Shown here: piece after piece, positions 18,178-26,040 of the stretch | Layout of the letters: every line of letters starts with the position of its first letter | How positions within the stretch are numbered: position 1 is the stretch's first letter | Origin: Chitinophagaceae bacterium | GTDB taxonomy: Bacteria; Bacteroidota; Bacteroidia; Chitinophagales; Chitinophagaceae | Length of the DNA stretch: 64,000 nucleotides | Direction: 5' to 3' | Assembly (NCBI GenBank): GCA_022841365.1 | Contig: JALHRP010000005.1 | Location: forward strand, 1 to 64,000 | The notes under the pieces: generated by a model | The model's input: only the letters and a program-made list of their open reading frames with translations | Database searches by the model: none | What the model was told of the DNA's origin: nothing | Position numbers and translations under genes: made by a program

Positions 18178-19209
18178 CTATTTAGAAGCTAAATGCTCTA
18201 ATAAATGTTTTTTAATATTGTCTGACTGATAATAACTAAATTTTGGAGGCAATGCGTTACCAATAAGCAAAGCCAGATTTGCTTTTGGTATATCACTTGG
18301 AAATTTATAGTCAGAAGGGAATGATTGCAGCATTGATGCTTCTCTTGCTGAAATGTTACGATTTTGTTCTGGATGCAGAAACCGTCCTTTAGATGGGTTT
18401 AGACAACCACCAGTTATAGTTGTTGAATAATCATCCCAGCGTAACCTGCCATATACATCATTAAAGCCAATGTTTTCACTTTCATGGCATTTAAGTAAAT
18501 ATTGTTTTGGTAAATCTTTCCTGCTGCCACCGTTTTTTGGAGTTAACTCTATTCTCTTTTGCACAGAAGGAATATGCGTAGGAAATATTTTATGAATTGG
18601 GTCGGAGGAATTTTCAGGTAATGGTAAATGTTCTATGGTTTGCCTTACGGTTTTCTTTTCATTCAATGGTTCTGCAACTTTTATTGTGCCTAACCTTGAA
18701 CCAACCAATACCAATCTTCTTCTGCTTTGAGGAACACCATAGTCTTTAACATTTACCACTTTAAAATCAACTTCATATTTTAATTCGTATTTCAAAATCC
18801 TTACCGCTTTTTTAAATAAGTCATATTCAACAAGTCCTGGCACATTCTCCATCATTATTGTGTAAGGTTTAAGAGCTTTTACTAACCTCACATATTCCAT
18901 TATCAAATTATTTCTGTCATCATCAACAGGTGTAACTCTATTAAGCCTTCTTATAGATGAAAATCCCTGACATGGGGGGCAACCGGCTAAAAGATGAATT
19001 GTCTTGCCTTTTAATTTCCTTTTGATTTCAGCAATAGAAACTTTACGAATATCTTTTGTAATAACAGAAGTTTGGGTGTGATTTAACCGATATGCCTTTG
19101 ATGCAATTTCATCAATCTCAAATGCTACTTTTGTTTTAAAGTTGGCTTGGTGCATACCTTCTGTTAACCCACCGCAGCCACTGAAAATATCTATAGATAT
19201 TAGTTCCAT
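18178..19209 (-). CDS. DNA (cytosine-5) methyltransferase
   Basis: C5-MTase that transfers methyl from SAM to cytosine in a specific DNA sequence. Motif I is IDIFSGCGGLTEGM at residues 6-19, motif IV with the catalytic Cys is GCPPCQGFS near 80, motif VI is MMENVPGL near 120, and motif VIII is VPQSRRRLVLVG near 165. A target-recognition region and motif X (ALLIGNALPP) follow. The length of 343 residues is normal for Dcm/M.HhaI-type enzymes. The ATG at 19209 overlaps the previous stop (TAATATG); the track start at 19218 is a TTG. Last gene of the five-gene operon; no adjacent endonuclease is recognisable. Confidence 0.93.
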   Translation of the reverse strand: MELISIDIFSGCGGLTEGMHQANFKTKVAFEIDEIASKAYRLNHTQTSVITKDIRKVSIAEIKRKLKGKTIHLLAGCPPCQGFSSIRRLNRVTPVDDDRNNLIMEYVRLVKALKPYTIMMENVPGLVEYDLFKKAVRILKYELKYEVDFKVVNVKDYGVPQSRRRLVLVGSRLGTIKVAEPLNEKKTVRQTIEHLPLPENSSDPIHKIFPTHIPSVQKRIELTPKNGGSRKDLPKQYLLKCHESENIGFNDVYGRLRWDDYSTTITGGCLNPSKGRFLHPEQNRNISAREASMLQSFPSDYKFPSDIPKANLALLIGNALPPKFSYYQSDNIKKHLLEHLASK

Positions 19210-19210
19210 A

Positions 19211-19711
19211 TTAAACAACTAATTTTTTAGGAATATAGCCTACACATTCAAATAATGCTTGAATTTGAGGAAACTGAGAAGGAACATCTCTTGCTGTATA
19301 TCTTCCAGAATCCAAATTAAAGTGAACTTCAATTTCGCCTGTTTCTTTTTTCAGAAACCATAATTCCCCACCAATAATTGCGTCTCCACCACCTGTCATA
19401 TTGGGATGTGAAGCATGCCCTCTTTTGCAGTCAACAACAGTAGCTTCACGAATCATACGAATTTGATTATCCTTCAAAACCCACAAATACATATTTCTTA
19501 CGGGAATATTGCTATAATCATGTTTTTGAGAACTGTCTTTTTCATTTTTAATATCCTCCATATTTGTGGCATAAAAACAATTATCCGGGTATTTGTTATC
19601 GGATGCGTCATAGTATTCTAAAAGTAATCCTTCACCTTGCAGAACTGCTTTTAATGGAGGATGTGGCTCACCAGCGGTTACATAAATTTTAAGGCAATCA
19701 TCTTTCATCAT
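19211..19711 (-). CDS. Unknown protein, operon gene 4 before the methyltransferase
   Basis: ATG at 19711 (or 19708, three bases on), chosen because it overlaps the preceding gene by only 11-14 bp; the track start at 19753 overlaps by 56 bp. About 166 residues, soluble. A glycine-rich turn (PNMTGGGDAIIGGELWF) leads to a beta-hairpin ending HFNLDSGRYTARDVP. This SG(R/H)Y-type ending reminds me of modules in some toxin-like proteins, but I cannot assign a family. Between the receiver-like protein and the methyltransferase it is the best candidate effector of the operon. That is inference from position. Confidence 0.72.
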   Translation of the reverse strand: MMKDDCLKIYVTAGEPHPPLKAVLQGEGLLLEYYDASDNKYPDNCFYATNMEDIKNEKDSSQKHDYSNIPVRNMYLWVLKDNQIRMIREATVVDCKRGHASHPNMTGGGDAIIGGELWFLKKETGEIEVHFNLDSGRYTARDVPSQFPQIQALFECVGYIPKKLVV

Positions 19712-20588
19712 TAACAAATGTTTTTGAAGTTCCTTTTTCCATCGTTGTTTCAAGTATTGCTAAATCATAATTTTTTAAAGCATAAATCGGAGTCAGCGGC
19801 TTTTCTACTAATTTATCTTCGTAAAATTTATGAAGTTCAGAACCTGTTTCAGAATAAATTCTTGTGTTTGTAGTATTGATAAAAAATTTCAGTCCTGATT
19901 GCTCAAACAGTTTCTCGATTTTGCTTTCGGAGATTACCATTTCATTTTCTTTAATAAAATTCATCATATAATCCTGCCCCAAAATTGATTCAAGCATCCA
20001 TATTCTATTTGGGTTTGGAAGAAAAATTGACGGGGAAAAATTGATAGTTTCTCCATTAAATTCAAACTCAATTACTAGTTGCATGTATTGAGATACCACT
20101 TCTTCGATTAAATTATCTTCAGCGTTTTTTTCAATTTCATCTTTATTTTTTTGATAAACCCTCAATCCTCTTTCCGGATGGCTATCTCTTCTTCCTTTAA
20201 TTCTTTCTTCAATGTTTTCAATCAAATCATTTCCTGAAAGGATATAGATTTTTGCATCAGTAATTTCTAACAATGTGTCAATATAATTTTCAGCATCTCC
20301 GCCAGCACCTAAATCCCAATCCAACTGAATTAGGCTTGGGCGATACGTTTGCTCTCTTATATCTCTTATTAGAAACGAAGGATTTGTGTAACCAGAGTAA
20401 TGAATGTTTTCAAATCTCTTGGTTTTTTTTAATGAGCTATCTAAGAAGCGTTTTACAGCTGGGTCATTCCATTCATTAGAACCAAGAAAATGTCTAATAT
20501 TTTCTTCTCCGAATCTTCGTGTATCATCTTCAATACCCGAATCTATCGGAAGAATTAAATCATCTGCGTAACATACATTGTAACTCAT
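19698..20588 (-). CDS. Receiver-like protein with atypical REC domain
   Basis: A 296-residue soluble protein. An acidic pair near the N-terminus (CYADDLILP), a putative phospho-acceptor strand (PSLIQLDWDLGAGG, about 105-118), a Ser after the next strand (KIYILSGND) and a later Lys (VYQKNKD) are laid out like a response-regulator receiver with an insertion of about 60 residues after the first strand. The remaining 150 residues match nothing I know and have no DNA-binding motif. Its ATG overlaps the kinase stop as ATGA, so the two are translationally coupled and probably partners. REC assignment is moderately supported. Confidence 0.72.
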   Translation of the reverse strand: MSYNVCYADDLILPIDSGIEDDTRRFGEENIRHFLGSNEWNDPAVKRFLDSSLKKTKRFENIHYSGYTNPSFLIRDIREQTYRPSLIQLDWDLGAGGDAENYIDTLLEITDAKIYILSGNDLIENIEERIKGRRDSHPERGLRVYQKNKDEIEKNAEDNLIEEVVSQYMQLVIEFEFNGETINFSPSIFLPNPNRIWMLESILGQDYMMNFIKENEMVISESKIEKLFEQSGLKFFINTTNTRIYSETGSELHKFYEDKLVEKPLTPIYALKNYDLAILETTMEKGTSKTFVNDER

Positions 20589-23281
20589 TTTGCTTCTTCT
20601 TTTCGTGATGGAACTTTTTCAAAATCAATTGTTAACTGTGCTCCGGTGACAAAATCTTTTAATCTTTCACGGTTGTGTGTTTCATAAATGTCTCCTTTCA
20701 TTGCTTTCATATAATACTTGCATATGTATAAACCTAAACCGCTAGGGTCTTCAGTTTTCATAGAATAGCCGGGTTCAAATAAATTGTCTTTTATTGCTTC
20801 TGATATCCCGTCACCGTTGTCTGCAAAAATTAAGGTTCTTTCTTTTTTATCTAATTTAATTTTAATTTTTCTTGGCATATTGTGGCTAAATGGAAGCCAA
20901 AAAACACTGTTATCAAAAAGGTTTGTCAATACCTGATTCATCGTACCATATCTTCCATAAACAACAAAATCTTCCTCTGGATTAAATTCAAATTCTATAT
21001 TCTGCTCTTCTAGCTTTCTTTTAAAAACTTCTGCAGCAAATCTTATTGATTTAGAAATAGGAAATTCAACAGCTTTTTCGTTTCTAATTGCACGCAAAGG
21101 ACTTAACCTTTTTAATTCAGATTGCAATGATGCTGAAGCATTCTTTAAGTCTTCTAATTTTACTTTATCAATTACATCTTTCTTCAATAGCTCTGAAATT
21201 CCAGAATAAAAATTTGCTGTTATTTTTGCAATTTCATGAACTGAAACAGCAACCGAAATTCCATAGGCGGCTTTCTCTTTTAATAAATCTTGAATCTCTT
21301 CCATTAGCTCCAAACTTGCTTTAAGGTTCTTCAATGAATTATCAAGATTTATCAGTCTATCTTTTCGTTTGCTTACATTCTCTACAACTAAGTGAAATAA
21401 GGAATGAGGGTCTTGCTCAATTGGATAATTATCGCCAATATTTTTTAATAATTGTCTTTGTTGCTTTACTGCGTCATTTAGCTTGACAGGGTCTCTTGTT
21501 ACCCCCTTTGTTAAATCAGTGTACTTATCTCTAAATTTTATGTATTCTATTTCAACTAATTTGATAGCGTTTTTAACGAGTTCAATAAAATCGAGGGATT
21601 GCCTATTGCCGACTAAGCCTTCCCGGCTGGTTTTATCAATTAAAAATTCATTATCTAGTTGGTCTATTTCGATGTTAGCAACCATATACCTATAGTTTAG
21701 CCTATAAGCTTGCTTAGATTGTTTTTTTCCTAGTCCATAAACATCCATTTTACTTGCATATTTTGCAGGTAAAATCAAGGTGTTATCTCTGTAAAGAGAA
21801 ATTCCACCATGCTCATCCAGATAATCAAATAAGTCATTATATCCTGGATTCTCAATCCATTCTTTATCTCTATACCAAATATCAAAGTGAAAATAGAATA
21901 CTCCGCATTTCGGACTTCCATTTTTAAGCCAGTATGGATTGCCAAGTTTTAAATCATAATTTTCATATTTTATTTCATCAGGGGGTAGCGGAATATTTTT
22001 AGGCGGTTTAAATTCTATTACAGCCTCTTCAATAATCCCTTTTTCATTTACTAACCCATAGTAAGAAAATATTGGTGTGTATTCTTTGTAAATAGGCTCT
22101 TTTTGCAGTTTCCCGACTTGCGGACATGAAAAATTGACTATAAATGGAGGTCTGATTTTATCAGGGTTGGGATTGGGAGAGTTAAGTTGATTTATTGAAT
22201 CATTAATTTCCCTGATAACATCTTCATTCCAAACAAAATTTTCCCTTCCTCCATATATGATAAGGCGTGTTCCTGAATTACTCTTACCATAATCCCTGCT
22301 TAAAGCTTGTCGGGTTAGTGAAACACTCACCGAACTTAAATCAATTAAAGTATTTTGGTCGTTAGGATTAAAATCATCCCAGTTTATTTTTAAAGCAAGT
22401 TCATAATCAGTATCTGCTGTTTTTGTAGTAATAATTAGATTTCTGCCCAAACGGTTGGTTGCAAATCTTCCAACACCCTTTTCTCCAATTGGTATTCTTC
22501 CTTTATACTCATTTTTGAGTTGAGAAATTATCGCTTCATAGTAGCTAAGTTTACCTTCCTCAAATGCTCTTGCTTTTTCCTTTTTTATTTTCTCCTTGAT
22601 ATTCGTTTTTAACGAAGTAGCTGGTCGCAACCAGCCATCTTCAATAATTTCTCTCGTCATTCCCATCCCATCATCTTCTACTATAATAACAGGACCATCA
22701 TACTGATTGAATTCATAATTTGATTCATCTACGGATGGTAGAGATTTTATTTTTTCAATTTTTACATTGCAATATGTTGCCCCAGCATCTAAACTATTTT
22801 TAATTAACTCTAAAATACCTACTTGCTCTGACTCAATTAGTTGCTCACCCAAAACTTGGATAAGGTGAGCATCTGCTTTGAAAGTCAATAAAATCCCTCC
22901 ATCTAGGCAAATTTCATCAAGAACCTGAGGCGTAATTTTTCTTACTGCATTCTGTGCGTTGTAACTTGCTCCAAATTCCCGCTGGTTTCCTTTTTCATCT
23001 CTGAATGGAACAGGCTTTGAAAATGCTTTGTATTGACTTATTTCAGCAAAATAGAAACCTTCATTTGTTTTGTCCTCAAATACACGGCTGATTTTTCCTG
23101 AACCAAAATATTCGCCTTTACCATTTGACGGCGGCTCATAATAAACAAACTCTATATTCTCTGATTCTGATAGTTGCTTAAAATATTTTTTTGGAAAATG
23201 ATAGTACTTCCCCGTAAAATTATTATAAGTAGAATCCTGATTTCGATTTTGAATAAGTGCAAAACAATTTCTTTCTTCCAT
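20585..23281 (-). CDS. Dual-GHKL protein: MORC/Hsp90-like ATPase plus histidine kinase
   Basis: A soluble 898-residue protein with two GHKL ATP-binding domains. The N-terminal one (about 140-330) has ELIKNSLDAGA, DDGMGM and GEKGVGRFATNRLG, as in MutL/Hsp90/MORC-type ATPases reported in restriction-modification loci. The C-terminal third is histidine-kinase-like: an H-box candidate VSVHEIAKI near 700, NQVLTNLFDNSVFW, DNGDGI and GLGLYICKYYM. Residues 20-95 (YYHFPKKYFKQL, YEPPSNGKGEYFGSGKI) look like a PUA/EVE-type reader module, with low confidence. No membrane segment is visible, so any signal sensed is cytosolic. Overlaps both neighbours by ATGA junctions. Confidence 0.87.
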   Translation of the reverse strand: MEERNCFALIQNRNQDSTYNNFTGKYYHFPKKYFKQLSESENIEFVYYEPPSNGKGEYFGSGKISRVFEDKTNEGFYFAEISQYKAFSKPVPFRDEKGNQREFGASYNAQNAVRKITPQVLDEICLDGGILLTFKADAHLIQVLGEQLIESEQVGILELIKNSLDAGATYCNVKIEKIKSLPSVDESNYEFNQYDGPVIIVEDDGMGMTREIIEDGWLRPATSLKTNIKEKIKKEKARAFEEGKLSYYEAIISQLKNEYKGRIPIGEKGVGRFATNRLGRNLIITTKTADTDYELALKINWDDFNPNDQNTLIDLSSVSVSLTRQALSRDYGKSNSGTRLIIYGGRENFVWNEDVIREINDSINQLNSPNPNPDKIRPPFIVNFSCPQVGKLQKEPIYKEYTPIFSYYGLVNEKGIIEEAVIEFKPPKNIPLPPDEIKYENYDLKLGNPYWLKNGSPKCGVFYFHFDIWYRDKEWIENPGYNDLFDYLDEHGGISLYRDNTLILPAKYASKMDVYGLGKKQSKQAYRLNYRYMVANIEIDQLDNEFLIDKTSREGLVGNRQSLDFIELVKNAIKLVEIEYIKFRDKYTDLTKGVTRDPVKLNDAVKQQRQLLKNIGDNYPIEQDPHSLFHLVVENVSKRKDRLINLDNSLKNLKASLELMEEIQDLLKEKAAYGISVAVSVHEIAKITANFYSGISELLKKDVIDKVKLEDLKNASASLQSELKRLSPLRAIRNEKAVEFPISKSIRFAAEVFKRKLEEQNIEFEFNPEEDFVVYGRYGTMNQVLTNLFDNSVFWLPFSHNMPRKIKIKLDKKERTLIFADNGDGISEAIKDNLFEPGYSMKTEDPSGLGLYICKYYMKAMKGDIYETHNRERLKDFVTGAQLTIDFEKVPSRKEEAK

Positions 23282-23499
23282 CAGTTAATAGTTTTTTTAG
23301 TTGATGAAAGTAAATCCCTAATATCTACATTTAGATGCCGAGCAATTTCAGAAAGCGTATCAACTGGCGGCTGCATATTATTAGTACACCACCTGGAAAT
23401 TGTAGATTCATTCATTCCAAGTTTTCCAGCTAACCACTTACTGGTTTTGTTCTGTTCTACAAGAACTATTTTAATTCTATTGATTGCTTTAACTGCCAT
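23281..23499 (-). CDS. XRE-family helix-turn-helix regulator
   Basis: A 72-residue Cro/C1-type DNA-binding protein. The HTH lies in SKWLAGKLGMNESTISRWC (residues 20-38), followed by the usual stabilising helices (PVDTLSEIARHLNVDIRDLL). It is the first gene of the operon and overlaps the dual-GHKL gene by the ATGA junction. It is likely the operon's own repressor, comparable to controller proteins of restriction-modification systems; the operator was not identified. Confidence 0.88.
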   Translation of the reverse strand: MAVKAINRIKIVLVEQNKTSKWLAGKLGMNESTISRWCTNNMQPPVDTLSEIARHLNVDIRDLLSSTKKTIN

Positions 23500-23691
23500 T
23501 TAAGTTGCGTATTATGCAAATCTATTGACTTTTTCCGAAACTAAGTAATGCTTGATTGCTGAACAAAATACATAATAGCTCATAAAAATTCCGTCTGCTG
23601 GGTGGTGGGTGGGCTTTGGTGTTCAGTAATGATATGTTGCTGAAATGTCGAACAAATGATGATAGATATTCGTCAGCCGGGGTGGTTGGGT

Positions 23692-23780
23692 TGTGCGTTG
23701 GCACAAGGCAGGCTCTTTTGCAAGGTCGGCTTTTGTGTGTCGGCTTTGTGTGCCTTGCAAATGTGCCTGACTTGGTGCGT
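23692..23780. repeat. 89-bp direct repeat, copy 2 (upstream of operon)
   Basis: Second copy of the palindromic 89-bp repeat at 18086-18174 (three substitutions). The 550-bp gap upstream of the regulator (23500-24052) holds this repeat, a G-rich stretch at 23598-23690 and site C. No gene is seen in it. The operon promoter should lie in 23500-23690. Confidence 0.85.
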
Positions 23781-23838
23781 TGGGTTGTGTCGGCAAAGTC
23801 ATGGATGCTTAAATGTTTTCAGGATGTCGTTTAGGGTG

Positions 23839-24045
23839 ACGTACAACGTTCACAGCTTTGCGGTCGGCGGGGCAATTGTTTTACGTCGCCCCGGGCGACG
23901 ACTGATGAGCTGTGATACTAAAGATAAAATTTTATTCAAAAGCCTAATAGATAAATGTCAGCCGGTACAAAAGCTAAATAGAATTAAAGGTGATGACCGA
24001 CGCATTGCGTCGCCCCCGCTGCCGCAAAACTGCGTGTAAGGTGCA
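23839..24045. repeat. attC-like inter-cassette site C
   Basis: Site between the methyltransferase-operon cassette (ending ACGTACAAC, 23839-23847) and the YD-protein cassette (starting GTAAGGTGCA, 24036-24045). Inner arms pair well: CAGCTTTGCGG near 23853 against CCGCAAAACTG at 24022-24032. The interior has the CGTCGCCCC/GGGCGACG and CGACGC/GCGTCG hairpins, and about 155 bp nearly identical to site A. ORFs predicted across it are shadows of this structure. Confidence 0.8.
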
Positions 24046-24052
24046 GTAAAAA

Positions 24053-24832
24053 TCACTCATAGCTTATTTGGTACGTTGTCTTTTGCGGCGTTTTGCTTAT
24101 TGAACTTTCCCATGTATCGCTTATTAATAAACCCTTGTCATTGTACTCGAATAATGTTGTCGATGAAACCCCGTTTGAAGATTTTTCATATAGCTTGGTC
24201 AGCTTACCTGCGTCATTATAAGAGTATGTCAAAGTAATTGTTGTGTTGAAATAATAAGCCTTTGTCTTTTTTTCTATTAACTGTCCGTTGACGTTGTATT
24301 TATAATTAACTCGTTCTTCCTTTCCAATTGTGTTATTTGATTTGTCTTCCTGAACTAAAAGACCTTTGTCATCATACTTATACTTTGTCACTGAGTTTCC
24401 CATTGTACCTGATGTCTTCGTCTCAGAAATTTTATTGCCTTTGTCGTCATACTCAAATGTCCATGTGGCATAAACCTGACCAAACTGAATGTATTCCTTT
24501 TTTGAAAGTTGATTCTTGTCGTTATAATAATATTTTGATGTTGAATTTATGTCACCACTACTTGTGTACGTCCGTTCCTCAATAAGTTGTGAGGAGTCGT
24601 TATAGAAAAGTTCTCTGTCAACCTGAAGCTGTTTATTGTCATTTGGAGAACCTTGTTTAATGAAGTTTCCTTTGTCGTTATAAAACTCGGTGTATTTAAT
24701 CTTGCCGTCGCCGTCAATTGTTGTAATTGACTTGATTTTGAATTTTATAATGTCGGGCTTACTAATTTCCTGTCCAGCAGAAACCTTAGCAAGAAAAAAG
24801 CAAAGCAGAATTAAAAAGATGTTTGATTTCAC
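24053..24832 (-). CDS. Secreted YD-repeat-like protein in a cassette
   Basis: A 259-residue exported protein with a signal peptide (MKSNIFLILLCFFLAKVSAG). The mature part is a run of about ten RHS/YD-like beta-hairpin repeats of about 20 residues (YNDKGNFIKQG, YNDKNQLSKKEY, YDDKGNKISET, YDDKGLLVQED, YNDAGKLTKLY, YNDKGLLISDT). It is far shorter than RHS toxins and has no C-terminal toxin domain; small MORN/YD-type surface proteins are a better comparison. Single gene of a cassette bounded by a 15-bp inverted repeat with one mismatch (24036-24050 / 24843-24857). Confidence 0.78.
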   Translation of the reverse strand: MKSNIFLILLCFFLAKVSAGQEISKPDIIKFKIKSITTIDGDGKIKYTEFYNDKGNFIKQGSPNDNKQLQVDRELFYNDSSQLIEERTYTSSGDINSTSKYYYNDKNQLSKKEYIQFGQVYATWTFEYDDKGNKISETKTSGTMGNSVTKYKYDDKGLLVQEDKSNNTIGKEERVNYKYNVNGQLIEKKTKAYYFNTTITLTYSYNDAGKLTKLYEKSSNGVSSTTLFEYNDKGLLISDTWESSISKTPQKTTYQISYE

Positions 24833-24847
24833 GGGTTGTCAATTTAT

Positions 24848-25050
24848 TGCACCTTACGTTAAAGCATTGGCGATGTGGCGGCATTCTGTGTTTCGTCCGC
24901 CCAGTGCCGCTGCTGATTAAAGATACAAAAGCTCATTGTTTATTCTGCTGCTCGGCGTTATTCGTCTGCCGAAACCAAAGCTGACTAGCGAACAAAAAGC
25001 TGAAAATATATTCGTCGCCCCGCCATATTGCCAATGCAATGTTAGGCACA
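24848..25050. repeat. attC-like inter-cassette site D
   Basis: Runs from TGCACCTTAC (24848-24857) to GTTAGGCACA (25041-25050). Inner arms pair over 17 bp with two mismatches: GCATTGGCGATGTGGCGG at 24864-24881 against CCGCCATATTGCCAATGC around 25020-25037. The right core GTTAGGC fits the classical integron consensus GTTRRRY exactly. The interior is AT-rich with AAAGATA and AAAAAGCTGAA words shared with other sites. Confidence 0.8.
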
Positions 25051-25057
25051 GTGTTTT

Positions 25058-25813
25058 TTACCAATGCTTTCGTTTTTCTGTCACAACAACCAAATACTTT
25101 TTGTCAAGGTTATTGTTAATGTATGAAACAGCACTCATAAACATACCATACCGATTCATTGAATTTTCTCTTTTGCTATCTCCAACCCATTGCTCATATT
25201 TTAAATCAAGCTCGTCAGCATTTATACAGGACTGTTTAAGATTTGTCAGGTCATAGACTTCTCTTTCGCTATTTGAATCTAACTCTGTCAAGCTGAGAGG
25301 TTGTTTAAAAATGAATGACATTAGCCGAATTAGCTCGTCTTGATTCTCTGCATATACTGATTCAAAACCCTGTTCGTCAACATCTGTAACGTAAGCTTTG
25401 ATAAATTTGTCTTCATTTAATAATATGGTCGTGTCAAGTGTATTTGTTGCTACAAAGTAAATGTCCATAAATAAGTCGGCTAAGTTGTCAAGAAGTGAAA
25501 CTGTTACTGACTCAGCTTGCTGACTATTTGGAATTTCAGAGCCTTCAATGTTATGATTAGTTGTCCATTGTCGCCCTAAAAATATACCCAATTTCTGAAC
25601 GGCTTCATCTAATTCTTCGCCATTGTTTAACCTTTTGGTTAAGTCTTGTACTAATGGTTTAGTCCGTCTATTGAAGTCTAAAAGGTATTTTGGTTGTCCG
25701 TTTTCAAAAACTACCCACTCGTCAATTGAAAGTTCGTAAAAAGGAATTGCTCTGAATTGTCCGCCAGAGTTTTGAAATAAATATGATTCTGTCTGTAAGG
25801 TAACGGTCTCCAT
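25058..25813 (-). CDS. Cassette-borne protein of unknown function
   Basis: A 251-residue soluble acidic protein without signal peptide or membrane segment. Visible stretches are an N-terminal beta region (SYLFQNSGGQFRAIPFYELS), a helical middle (LLDNLADLFMDIYFVATNTL) and a C-terminal helical part. No family is recognised. Single gene of a cassette bounded by GTTAGGCACA (25041) and TGTGCCTAAC (25819-25828). The start codon lies only 5 bp inside the cassette end, so expression probably depends on a promoter outside or within the site. Confidence 0.72.
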   Translation of the reverse strand: METVTLQTESYLFQNSGGQFRAIPFYELSIDEWVVFENGQPKYLLDFNRRTKPLVQDLTKRLNNGEELDEAVQKLGIFLGRQWTTNHNIEGSEIPNSQQAESVTVSLLDNLADLFMDIYFVATNTLDTTILLNEDKFIKAYVTDVDEQGFESVYAENQDELIRLMSFIFKQPLSLTELDSNSEREVYDLTNLKQSCINADELDLKYEQWVGDSKRENSMNRYGMFMSAVSYINNNLDKKYLVVVTEKRKHW

Positions 25814-25818
25814 AACAT

Positions 25819-26027
25819 TGTGCCTAACGTTCAGGCATTTGTGCTGTTGGGGACTTCATCTATTCGTCGCCCCCGGCGACGGATGCCGAACAAACAACTA
25901 AAGTACAAAACATATTCTGTTGCTTAATAGTAAAAGTCAAGCTGGGACAAAAAGCTGAATAGCCTTACTGCTGTTGAACCACGCTTTGCGTCGCACCCCA
26001 ATAGCACAAATGCGGCTGTTGGCTGCT
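25819..26027. repeat. attC-like inter-cassette site E
   Basis: Runs from TGTGCCTAAC (25819-25828; GCCTAAC is a perfect RYYYAAC) to GTTGGCTGCT (26018-26027). Inner arms pair over 18 bp with one mismatch: GCATTTGTGCTGTTGGGG at 25835-25852 against CCCCAATAGCACAAATGC at 25996-26013. The interior carries a CGTCGCCCCCGGCGACG hairpin. It is the clearest of the five sites. Confidence 0.83.
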
Positions 26028-26040
26028 GCTCTACTTTTCG

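Noticed and set aside
18178-23499. Complete type II restriction-modification system
   Set aside because: A methyltransferase and a controller-like HTH are present, but no PD-(D/E)xK, HNH or GIY-YIG nuclease motif could be supported in the other three proteins.
23656-24039. 127-residue plus-strand ORF
   Set aside because: It covers the 89-bp repeat and site C and opposes the cassette genes; no protein-like features.
24053-24832. RHS-type polymorphic toxin
   Set aside because: It has YD-like repeats but only 259 residues, with no RHS core closing motif and no C-terminal toxin domain.
17124-26027. CRISPR array
   Set aside because: Repeats are long, palindromic, widely spaced by genes and not identical; no short regular repeat-spacer unit and no cas genes.
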